NCBI GenBank assembly: GCA_049242865.1
Contig: JBMLOR010000133.1
Location: forward strand, 1 to 5,807
Origin: CAIVPM01 sp049242865
Lineage (GTDB): Bacteria > Bacteroidota > Bacteroidia > Chitinophagales > Chitinophagaceae
DNA length: 5,807 bases
Direction: 5' to 3'
In this document: positions 1-5,807 of the stretch, one piece after another
How positions within the stretch are numbered: position 1 is the first letter of the stretch
Layout of the letters: each line of letters opens with the position of its first letter
Notes under the pieces: generated by a model
The model's input: only the letters and a program-made list of their open reading frames with translations
Told to the model about the DNA's origin: nothing
Database searches by the model: none
Made by a program: the position numbers and the translations under genes

Positions 1-99
1 TTAATAGCTCAAGGATATCCTTATAGTTTTACAAGTTTAGAAGATGGTGTGCAAGATTATGTAGCTAATTATTTGCTCAATAATTTGGCTATTTATTAG
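1..99 (+). CDS. C-terminal end of an unidentified protein (5' partial)
   Basis: An open frame runs from the first base of the window to a TAG at 97-99, giving 33 residues that begin LIAQGYPYSFTSLEDG and end NNLAIY. The start lies outside the window. The codon use (AAT, TAT, TTA, GCT) resembles the genes that follow. Bacteroidota trpD often follows trpG, but these residues do not look like the usual end of a TrpG glutamine amidotransferase, which carries a FHPES motif followed by a short tail. I do not recognise the family. A gap of 56 bp separates it from trpD on the same strand with no visible hairpin, so the two could be cotranscribed. That the frame is coding is likely; its function is unknown. 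Confidence 0.55.
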   Translation, partial: LIAQGYPYSFTSLEDGVQDYVANYLLNNLAIY

Positions 100-155
100 T
101 GGGCTGTAAAGTTTAATAGCAGCTTCAGAGAAAACAATAATTAATATTTCTATTA

Positions 156-1148
156 ATGAAAAAAATATTACAAACTTTATTTAATCATAAAACCTTAACC
201 CAACAACAGGCTTACGAAACCTTGTTGAGTATTAGTAAAGGTGCATTTAGTGAATACGAAGTAACAGCATTTATAACAGTATTTTTAATGCGTAGCATTA
301 CTATCGAAGAGTTGCAAGGCTTTAGAGATGCTTTGCTAGAGTTGTGTGTGCCTGTGAAGTTTGATACAGATGAAACCATTGATATTGTAGGAACTGGAGG
401 CGATGGTAAAAATACTTTTAATATTTCTACACTTGCTTGTTTTATAGTGGCAGGTGCAGGACAAAAAGTAACCAAGCATGGTAATTATGGAGCAAGTAGC
501 ATTAGTGGAAGTAGTAATGTAATGGAACAATTGGGCTATACGTTTACCAACCAAAATAGTGTATTGCAACAACAATTGAATGAAGCCAATATTTGCTTTT
601 TGCATGCACCATTATTTCATCCTGCACTAAAAGCTGTAGCACCCATTCGTAAAAGTTTAGGAGTTCGTACTTTTTTTAACATGCTCGGGCCAATGGTTAA
701 TCCTGCAAAACCAACTTATCAGTTAATTGGAGTATTTAATAATGAAATGGCTCGTATTTATAATTATTTATTACAGCAAACAGGAAAACCATTTACAATA
801 ATACATAGCCTTGATGGTTACGATGAAATTTCATTAACCAACGATACTAAAGTAATTACACAATATGGCGAAGAAATTTTAACTCCAGAATATTTAGGCA
901 AGCGTACAGTATCTACCACAGATATTTTTGGAGGCAATACACCCGAAGAAGCTGCAAAAATTTTTACTCAAATTATTAATGGTAAAGGTACTTGGGCACA
1001 AAATGCTGTGGTGCTTTCAAACGCAGCAATGGCTTTGCATTGCACAGGAAAATATGCTAATTATAACCAAGCTTTTGATGCAGCAGTGGATAGCTTAGAA
1101 TCTGGAAAAGCTAATGCTTGTTTGCAAAAATTGATAGCGATAAGATGA
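156..1148 (+). CDS. trpD: Anthranilate phosphoribosyltransferase TrpD
   Basis: This cytoplasmic enzyme joins anthranilate to phosphoribosyl pyrophosphate, making N-(5'-phosphoribosyl)anthranilate, the second committed step of tryptophan synthesis. The 330-residue length is normal for the family. Residues 1-70 fit the helical N-terminal domain. The PRPP-binding loop GTGGDG is at 79-84, KHGN at 107-110, the ASSISGSSN segment at 113-121, the anthranilate-contacting RKSLGVRTFFNMLGP segment at 165-179, and the metal-binding D-E pair in DGYDE at 220-224. The ATG at 156 has an A/T-rich leader and no Shine-Dalgarno site, usual for Bacteroidota, and the frame shows no damage. The expected neighbours trpC, trpF, trpB and trpA do not follow; 18 bp after the stop comes a convergent gene. 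Codons 223-240 (bases 823-877) recur exactly at the right edge of the window. Confidence 0.97.
   Translation: MKKILQTLFNHKTLTQQQAYETLLSISKGAFSEYEVTAFITVFLMRSITIEELQGFRDALLELCVPVKFDTDETIDIVGTGGDGKNTFNISTLACFIVAGAGQKVTKHGNYGASSISGSSNVMEQLGYTFTNQNSVLQQQLNEANICFLHAPLFHPALKAVAPIRKSLGVRTFFNMLGPMVNPAKPTYQLIGVFNNEMARIYNYLLQQTGKPFTIIHSLDGYDEISLTNDTKVITQYGEEILTPEYLGKRTVSTTDIFGGNTPEEAAKIFTQIINGKGTWAQNAVVLSNAAMALHCTGKYANYNQAFDAAVDSLESGKANACLQKLIAIR
823..877 (+). repeat. 55-bp exact direct repeat, copy 1 (inside trpD)
   Basis: This stretch, starting at the second base of codon 223 of trpD, is identical base for base to 5753-5807. The left limit is sharp: base 822 is g here and t at 5752, and the bases before it do not match either. 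The right limit is unknown because copy 2 is cut off by the window end. The offset between copies is 4930 bp. Confidence 0.97.
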
Positions 1149-1166
1149 TTTCACAAATTTTTGCTA

Positions 1167-2237
1167 TTATACTATTCTTTTTAGAAATGGAATTTTTCTA
1201 ACCATAACAGATAGCCCATAAGATAATACTGTTCCAAGTAAAAAAACAATAACAAATTTCAAATTGGCATTTAAGTGGAATGGTAAAAACAATTTTTGCA
1301 ATCCAATTATTAAAAGTAAATGAAACAGATAAATGCCGTAGGAATTGTTTGATAATGATTTCAGAAATTCATTTGTTTTATTTCCGAATTTTTGAAAACT
1401 TGTTAATAAACCTATGCTAATGCCAACACAAAGTAACGATTCAATAAAAGATTCGCAAATCCAATAGCTTGTTATAGATTTGGGTAATTTTAATTGCAAG
1501 CTATAAGTAAATATGGCAACACAAAAAAATAATATTCCTTTTTGTAAATTAAGCTTAGAAAGCCATTGATATTTATTAAATAGTATACCTATAAAAAATA
1601 AGCTACAATATTGCGGAATATGGGCTACTTCTACAGGAATAAACCATGTACGCCAAACATCTATTGGATAATATATACGTACTAATCCTGTAATTAATGC
1701 AAGCACAATTATATAAATAAATATATAGTAAGTGTTGAATTGCAGAATTTTAATTTCATAATTTGGTTTTGGATTAAAATAAATTATTAAAATATATGCC
1801 AAAGAATAAAATAGTAACGAAGCAACAAACCATAAATGTCCTGTTGCGATTGGGGGTGAAAAAAAATAAGAATTCAAAAAGAAATTTGTGATTGATAATT
1901 GTTTATTAGATGATAAATAATTGAAAGGTAAGAATACAAATAATGTAAAAAATACTAATGGAATGCCTAGCCTCAATAATCTATCAACAATAAATTCTTT
2001 ATTTGTTTTTCGATTTAAGCTAAATAGCAAAAAGTATCCTGAAATAAAAAAAAATAGCCCCATCATATACGATGCATTGATAAAGAAAAAATGTCTAAAC
2101 CAGTTAGAAGTATTATTATCCAATATTGGCCATGCACCTCCTGTTGGTCCATATGCCTGTGCAGCATGGTGAGCAATAACTAAGCAGGTTAAAAAAACTT
2201 TGATATTATCTATATAAACTATTCGATGATTACTCAT
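1167..2237 (-). CDS. Acyltransferase family 3 membrane protein
   Basis: This is a 356-residue polytopic inner-membrane protein of the acyltransferase-3 (OafA/MdoC-like) family, whose members move acyl groups across the membrane onto envelope glycans or other surface molecules. The conserved histidine pair is at 23-24 (IAHHA). Other family signatures are the ISGYF segment near 65-69, RLLRLGIPL at 86-94, GHLWF at 133-137 and the C-terminal SNNSYGIYLFH at 296-306. About ten hydrophobic helices fill the rest. There is no signal peptide and no fused SGNH domain, so it is the minimal form. The ATG at 2237 follows the stop of the response regulator gene by 10 bp, so it is probably the last gene of that transcript. 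The 3' end converges on trpD with an 18-bp gap. The acceptor is not visible from sequence; succinyl, acetyl or other acyl donors are all possible. Confidence 0.9.
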   Translation of the reverse strand: MSNHRIVYIDNIKVFLTCLVIAHHAAQAYGPTGGAWPILDNNTSNWFRHFFFINASYMMGLFFFISGYFLLFSLNRKTNKEFIVDRLLRLGIPLVFFTLFVFLPFNYLSSNKQLSITNFFLNSYFFSPPIATGHLWFVASLLFYSLAYILIIYFNPKPNYEIKILQFNTYYIFIYIIVLALITGLVRIYYPIDVWRTWFIPVEVAHIPQYCSLFFIGILFNKYQWLSKLNLQKGILFFCVAIFTYSLQLKLPKSITSYWICESFIESLLCVGISIGLLTSFQKFGNKTNEFLKSLSNNSYGIYLFHLLLIIGLQKLFLPFHLNANLKFVIVFLLGTVLSYGLSVMVRKIPFLKRIV

Positions 2238-2247
2238 TATTTTTTAT

Positions 2248-3009
2248 TTAAATGTCTAGCCAATGTTTAAATTCTGTGATTCTATCTTTACTAATTGTAA
2301 TACTGCCCTCTAATGGCAAAGGTTTTAATGTTACAATAATGTTTCTGCCAGCATGGTTTTCTATTTTGTCTATTGAACTATGCTTAATAATATAATTTCT
2401 GTTAGCTCTAAAAAAATGTACACTATTTAGTAAATGTTGTAGTTTGTCTAAACTTTCGTTATACGGATATTTTTGGCCATCTTTTTGAACAATATAAGTT
2501 ACCCTGTTTGCAAAATAAAAATAAGCAATATCATTTGTTGTAATTGTTAATATTCTCGAGCCAATTGTTATTGCAAATCTTTCTTTAAAGTTTTCAATAC
2601 TTTTACTTGTCAAGAGTTTAATGGTTTCTTGTAAATTTGATGATGCTTGTATAATTGAAGAATTTCTGTATTTCTCTAATGCCAATACTAATTCTTCCTC
2701 ATCGCATGGCTTCAATAAATAATCAATTCCATTTAATTTAAAAGCTCTAATTGCATAATTATCGTATGCAGTAATGAAAATAACAGGCTTCCGCCATTGA
2801 AGTTTATCAAAAATTAGAAAAGATACTCCATCATCCAATTGAATATCTGCTAATATTAAGTCTGGGTTTAATGAAGGCAAAGAAGCTGTTGCCATTTCTA
2901 CACTTTCTAATATACCAATAACCTCAACGTCTTTTGCAATTTTTAGTAACAATTCTTTTAAAAATAGTGCAGCGTATTTTTCATCTTCTATGATTACTAC
3001 TTTAATCAT
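2248..3009 (-). CDS. LytTR-type response regulator (LytR/AlgR family)
   Basis: This 253-residue cytoplasmic transcription factor is the output partner of the kinase encoded just upstream. The receiver domain spans about 1-118, with the acidic pair E8-D9, the phosphoacceptor D55 (in LILADIQLDDG), T80 and the K100-P101 switch motif. A linker covers about 119-142. The LytTR DNA-binding domain occupies about 143-250 and shows the typical segments DIAYFYFANR (160-169) and FFRANRNYIIKHSSI (199-213). All receiver residues needed for phosphorylation are present. The ATG at 3009 lies 12 bp after the kinase stop, and the leader is A/T-rich. LytTR proteins generally bind pairs of short direct repeats near promoters. 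A repeat pair upstream of the first gene of this cluster (5614-5634) is a possible target, although its spacing differs from the classical one. Confidence 0.95.
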   Translation of the reverse strand: MIKVVIIEDEKYAALFLKELLLKIAKDVEVIGILESVEMATASLPSLNPDLILADIQLDDGVSFLIFDKLQWRKPVIFITAYDNYAIRAFKLNGIDYLLKPCDEEELVLALEKYRNSSIIQASSNLQETIKLLTSKSIENFKERFAITIGSRILTITTNDIAYFYFANRVTYIVQKDGQKYPYNESLDKLQHLLNSVHFFRANRNYIIKHSSIDKIENHAGRNIIVTLKPLPLEGSITISKDRITEFKHWLDI

Positions 3010-3021
3010 CTTATAAGATAT

Positions 3022-4059
3022 TTATTTTTTTATTAAAAAAACTTCAACATAAAACCAACCATCATTTATATACTTTATAGGCATTTTTGCACCTAAAAAT
3101 TTGTACCTACTTTCTACGTTAAACCAACCAATTCCTACACTTTCATGTTCATTATTTTTCGGCTGATAATTATTTTTTATTATAAGACTATTTTGATTTT
3201 TTGCTGTAATAATAATTTGCAAAGGAGCCGTTATGCTGCAACTATTATGCTTTACAACATTTTCTACAATTGGCTGCAAAATAAAGTCTGGTACAACATA
3301 ATTATTTTGAATATCTAACGATACATCTATTGTGAATTGAAGTTTGTCTTCAAAACGTACACTTAATAAGTGTAAATAAGATTGTATGGTTTTTATTTCG
3401 TTTTTTACCGATACCCAATTTTCGTTATCAGTTTCTAAAACTTTCCTATAAAACGAAGCCATACTTTTAGTAAAATCACTTGCAAGGGTTGGATTGTAGT
3501 GGATAGTAGAAGCAATTATATTTAAATTATTAAATAAAAAATGTGGGTTTAATTGCTGACGTAGCATTTGTAGTTGAGCTGATAAAAATGATTTCTCTGC
3601 CAAGTGTTTAGCATCTTTTTCGCTACTATACATTTTATATAAACGTATAGCAACTCCAGCAATATAAATTAAGGAATGAATAAAGAAGAAGTAAATAAAT
3701 ATAAACCGTAACTGTAAAATATTTTTAAGTTTAATTGAAAAGCTACCATGTAGTGCAATTGTAAAAACAATACTAAAAACTATAAATAATACAAAGCCAA
3801 TCGACTGTAGTATTACAAAATATTTCATTACAATATTTAATAATTTCTCCTGTTTTTTAAATTCTATACTAAATGTGCTTAATATTTTTAGCTGCATTTT
3901 AATGAAAAGAAACAAGTAAATACTTGATCCTATCCATTCCTCCAAAAAAAAATTATTTAACTTTATAGGAAAGCCATTTATAACACATTGTTGTATTATG
4001 CTAACCATACAGCCAAGGGTTAAATAAAATATTATTCTATAAATCATTTTTATTAGCAT
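3022..4059 (-). CDS. Membrane sensor histidine kinase (His_kinase/LytS-like family)
   Basis: This inner-membrane sensor should phosphorylate the LytTR regulator encoded 12 bp downstream. From the ATG at 4059 it has 345 residues. Four hydrophobic segments lie at about 7-25, 43-58, 80-103 and 118-141. A short helical linker leads to the phosphoacceptor motif NPHFLFNN at 171-178, with H173. The ATPase part has the N-box asparagine at about N267 (QPIVENVVKHN) and a reduced glycine box, GIGWFNVESRY, from 309. This short kinase core is typical of the family that partners LytTR regulators. There is no recognisable extracellular sensor domain. The frame stays open upstream to a GTG at 4134, which would overlap the hydrolase by 19 bp and place a 10-bp hairpin inside the coding region. 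I prefer the first ATG at 4059; the ATG at 4047, with an A-rich leader, is also possible. Confidence 0.9.
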   Translation of the reverse strand: MLIKMIYRIIFYLTLGCMVSIIQQCVINGFPIKLNNFFLEEWIGSSIYLFLFIKMQLKILSTFSIEFKKQEKLLNIVMKYFVILQSIGFVLFIVFSIVFTIALHGSFSIKLKNILQLRFIFIYFFFIHSLIYIAGVAIRLYKMYSSEKDAKHLAEKSFLSAQLQMLRQQLNPHFLFNNLNIIASTIHYNPTLASDFTKSMASFYRKVLETDNENWVSVKNEIKTIQSYLHLLSVRFEDKLQFTIDVSLDIQNNYVVPDFILQPIVENVVKHNSCSITAPLQIIITAKNQNSLIIKNNYQPKNNEHESVGIGWFNVESRYKFLGAKMPIKYINDGWFYVEVFLIKK

Positions 4060-4063
4060 AATC

Positions 4064-4103
4064 AAGCCTGTGGATTTTTTTGTTAAAAGTAAACCACAGG
4101 CTT
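4064..4103. other. Perfect inverted repeat (hairpin) between hydrolase and kinase genes
   Basis: The arms aagcctgtgg (4064-4073) and ccacaggctt (4094-4103) are exact reverse complements, giving a 10-bp stem with 20 bases between the arms. The hairpin starts 12 bp after the hydrolase stop and ends 4 bp before the kinase ATG at 4059. On the - strand the stem is followed by GATTATG rather than a run of T, so it is not a canonical intrinsic terminator. It may be a weak terminator, an attenuator, an mRNA processing or stability element, or a structure that limits kinase translation. The arms are richer in GC than the surroundings. Confidence 0.7.
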
Positions 4104-4115
4104 TAAATAAAATAT

Positions 4116-4970
4116 TTATTTCGAAAGTATCCACCTAACACCTTCAGCTACCAGGCCTGGTTCATCAACATGAATATAATGTTCACTGTTACTCGTAGCT
4201 ATAAATCTGCCATTTAGTCCTGCAGCCATTGCCCATTGTTCGTGCAATTCTTTATGAATATCTACTACAAAAGCTGGATTATCAGCAGTAACTTTTGTGC
4301 TTGTAACTACATAAATAGGTATGTTTTTTATAGCATTGTACTGCCTTATTTGTTGATAATTAGTTGCAAAGTTTGCTCTAAATTCTTCCTTTAATGAACC
4401 ATTTTGCATAGCTTGTAATTCTGCATCATTTGCTGCTGCCATTTGTGCTAAAATCATACTTCTATCAGTAGCTGGGACATGACTTAGAAGTGAATCGAGC
4501 TGATTTTCGTGTGTAGCATCTACAAGTACAATCCCTTTTACTAAATTTGGATGTAAGTGATAAAACATTCTAGCATACACACCACCCATAGAATGGGCTA
4601 CTAGTACATAAGGTGGTTTTACATTGTTTGCTGCAAGTATTGCTCGCATTTCTTTAGCAATACCAATAGCATCTCTAGAGCCATCTACATTCTCTGAGTT
4701 GCCTATACCTGCTCTGTTGTAACTAAAAATTGATGCGTTGTTAGGTAAAATGCTATATAAATTTTGCCAAGTTTTTAATTCAGAGCCAAAGCCTCCTACT
4801 AAAACTATAGAAGCTGAAGAACCTAGTGTGTTGCTTATCTCAATTGTTTTATTATTAAATTTAGTGGCAACGCTAGGGATAATTCTTTTGCCATTTATTT
4901 CATTGCATTCTTTTTTGCAAGATGACATTATTGTTATTACAATTAAACTTAAAATTGAAAGATTTTTCAT
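4116..4970 (-). CDS. Alpha/beta-fold hydrolase, predicted lipoprotein
   Basis: This 284-residue protein has a short charged start (MKN), a hydrophobic stretch and a lipobox-like IMSSC ending at C18, so it is probably lipid-anchored and faces the periplasm or the outside. The alpha/beta hydrolase fold follows: an oxyanion-hole region at VGGFGS (58-63), the YNRAGIGNS turn at 84-92, the nucleophile elbow AHSMGG at 125-130 with S127, a probable acid in LVDATHE near D151, and the catalytic histidine in SEHYIHVDEPGLV at H264. Residues 155-215 are helical and likely form a lid. The full triad is plausible. The substrate cannot be read from sequence; an ester, peptide or lactone is possible. The ATG at 4970 follows the barrel gene stop by 48 bp with no hairpin visible. 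The stop lies 56 bp before the preferred kinase start. Confidence 0.88.
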   Translation of the reverse strand: MKNLSILSLIVITIMSSCKKECNEINGKRIIPSVATKFNNKTIEISNTLGSSASIVLVGGFGSELKTWQNLYSILPNNASIFSYNRAGIGNSENVDGSRDAIGIAKEMRAILAANNVKPPYVLVAHSMGGVYARMFYHLHPNLVKGIVLVDATHENQLDSLLSHVPATDRSMILAQMAAANDAELQAMQNGSLKEEFRANFATNYQQIRQYNAIKNIPIYVVTSTKVTADNPAFVVDIHKELHEQWAMAAGLNGRFIATSNSEHYIHVDEPGLVAEGVRWILSK

Positions 4971-5018
4971 GTTTATTATTTTTTAATTTATTAAAGTTGA
5001 AATCTGATGATTATTTAG

Positions 5019-5579
5019 TTAAAATGATCCAAAAGATAATCCAATTCCACCACTAAATCCATTGAAATTATTAGGATTATAGTTCAAGCTGTTTGTATTA
5101 CCTGTAAACCTGTAACTTGCGTAAGTTTGAATTTGCATAAACTTTGCAATGCCAATATTTAAGCCAACTTTAGGCTTTAAAACAATAGTAAAATCTCCAT
5201 CTTTTCTACTATTTCCATCTATGCTATTAATTTTATTTTCTTGCCAGCCTATCGCTCCAGTTAAACCAAATGATAAGTGTACATTTTTCTGTTGTTTTAT
5301 TTTAAACTCACTGTAAAGTCCGTAATAATTGAATTGAATATTTTCTTTTTTATTATTAATGATTTGATTAAAAAAAATATTATTTCCAGCAAGACCAATA
5401 CAAAATTTTCGATTTAAAAGAACTCCACCATAAGCTCCAATATTGTATCCAATTTTTCCGTTTACCCATGTTATTTCTGTTGTTGCAGTTCCAAAGCCTT
5501 TCACATTTGCTTTTTTGTCTTGTGCATTTAGATTAATCGACATTGCTACAATTACTAGCATTAAAATTGTTTTTTTCAT
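5019..5579 (-). CDS. Secreted outer-membrane beta-barrel-like protein
   Basis: This 186-residue protein begins with a clear signal peptide (MKKTILMLVIVAMSINLNAQ), with cleavage expected around A19-Q20. The mature part, about 166 residues, is rich in alternating polar and hydrophobic strands with many glycine, asparagine and aromatic residues (for example IGYNIGAYGGVLL, FNYYGLYSEFKI, VHLSFGLTGAIGW, MQIQTYASYRFTG). It ends in GGIGLSFGSF with a terminal phenylalanine, a common outer-membrane barrel ending. The size suits a small barrel of about eight strands. There is no enzyme motif and I cannot name a specific family. The ATG at 5579 has an A-rich leader. It is the first gene of the - strand cluster and may share a promoter with the hydrolase 48 bp downstream. 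Confidence 0.75.
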   Translation of the reverse strand: MKKTILMLVIVAMSINLNAQDKKANVKGFGTATTEITWVNGKIGYNIGAYGGVLLNRKFCIGLAGNNIFFNQIINNKKENIQFNYYGLYSEFKIKQQKNVHLSFGLTGAIGWQENKINSIDGNSRKDGDFTIVLKPKVGLNIGIAKFMQIQTYASYRFTGNTNSLNYNPNNFNGFSGGIGLSFGSF

Positions 5580-5752
5580 TCTACTTAATTTTTTTAGTTA
5601 TTTAATATTTTGTTTGTGAAGCAAAATTGTGAAGACTGCTTAAGGTTATAACTAAGCAATTGATTGAATGACTAGTTTGGATGTTTGAATAGGATAAAAA
5701 CTACATTAGAAGATATTAAATTGATATTTCAATAAATTTAAAAGTCGATTCT
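5580..5752 (-). promoter_or_regulatory. Upstream region of the - strand cluster, with a weak promoter candidate
   Basis: This 173-bp stretch contains no convincing gene on either strand and should hold the promoter of the barrel gene and perhaps the whole cluster. On the - strand, CAATTTTG (plus 5622-5629) matches the Bacteroidota -7 consensus TAnnTTTG at all but the first fixed base, and would give a leader of about 36 nt. No matching upstream TTTG or TTG element sits at a proper distance. An 8-bp palindrome, gttataac (5645-5652), lies upstream. The assignment rests on position and a near-match only. Confidence 0.3.
5614..5634. repeat. Tandem pair of TTGTGAAG, candidate operator
   Basis: The octamer ttgtgaag occurs at 5614-5621 and again at 5627-5634, separated by 5 bp (13-bp period), 35-55 bp before the barrel ATG. 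The pair brackets the candidate -7 box at 5622-5629, so a bound protein could affect initiation. Classical LytTR sites are two roughly 9-bp direct repeats about two helical turns apart, which this spacing does not meet. The repeats are exact; any binding role is inferred. Confidence 0.35.
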
Positions 5753-5807
5753 ATGAAATTTCATTAACCAACGATACTAAAGTAATTACACAATATGGCG
5801 AAGAAAT
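5753..5807 (+). repeat. trpD: 55-bp exact direct repeat, copy 2 (internal trpD fragment at window edge)
   Basis: The window ends with a perfect copy of trpD bases 823-877, covering codons 223-240 without the 5' two thirds of the gene. The trpD reading frame extends upstream of the copy only to a TGA at 5722-5724 and has no ATG, so here the fragment is not a functional start of trpD. Whether the match continues past the window cannot be seen. It is either a contig-end overlap or the beginning of a 5'-truncated second copy of trpD. Confidence 0.9.

Noticed and set aside
212..605. Open frames on the - strand opposite trpD
   Set aside because: They lie wholly within the well-supported trpD gene in other frames and show no family motifs.
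1181..1201. Short inverted repeat ttagaaa/tttctaa as a terminator between trpD and the acyltransferase gene
   Set aside because: The 7-bp stem is nearly all A/T, lies inside the acyltransferase coding end, and has no T-run after it on either strand.
1921..2172. A + strand frame opposite the acyltransferase gene
   Set aside because: It is the complement of a clear membrane protein gene and its translation is low-complexity with no recognisable domain.
4738..4986. A + strand frame of 82 codons opposite the start of the hydrolase gene
   Set aside because: Its hydrophobic tail mirrors the AT-rich signal peptide region of the hydrolase, and it has no support as a gene.
823..5807. A complete circular plasmid or phage of 4930 bp, suggested by the terminal repeat
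   Set aside because: The repeat is not at both ends of the window, since 822 bp precede copy 1. The would-be circle carries a headless trpD and no replication, mobilisation or phage gene.
1..5807. tRNA, rRNA, CRISPR array, transposase or integrase
   Set aside because: I saw no regularly spaced repeats, no transposase- or integrase-like protein and no recognisable structural RNA in either strand.

Overview
The window looks like chromosomal DNA of a low-GC member of the Bacteroidota, probably near the Chitinophagales. The signs are AT-rich sequence, start codons preceded by A-rich leaders rather than Shine-Dalgarno sites, a secreted protein whose signal peptide ends in N-A-Q, and a LytTR regulator paired with a His_kinase-type sensor. 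Placement below phylum is a guess.

Layout. The + strand holds the last 33 codons of an unidentified gene (1-99), then a complete trpD (156-1148, anthranilate phosphoribosyltransferase). From 1167 to 5579 all genes are on the - strand and converge on trpD. In transcription order they are: a small secreted beta-barrel-like protein (5579-5019), a lipoprotein alpha/beta hydrolase (4970-4116), a membrane histidine kinase (about 4059-3022), a LytTR response regulator (3009-2248) and a polytopic acyltransferase-3 protein (2237-1167). Gaps are 48, about 56, 12 and 10 bp, so these five genes plausibly form one operon or two nested ones. A perfect 10-bp-stem hairpin lies between hydrolase and kinase. 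Upstream of the barrel gene is a 173-bp non-coding stretch with a direct repeat that may be a control site.

How the genes may work together (inference). The kinase and regulator form a two-component pair. Their neighbours all act in or on the envelope: a periplasmic lipoprotein hydrolase, an inner-membrane O-acyltransferase and an outer-membrane barrel. The set reads as an envelope-sensing and acyl-modification module, with substrate unknown. Each family is well known; I see no strongly novel system.

The main anomaly is structural. The last 55 bases (5753-5807) exactly repeat trpD bases 823-877. This could be an assembly overlap, since 55 is a common de Bruijn k-mer size, or a real duplication or insertion that leaves a 5'-truncated trpD copy beyond the window. 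I favour the assembly explanation, but the sequence alone cannot decide.
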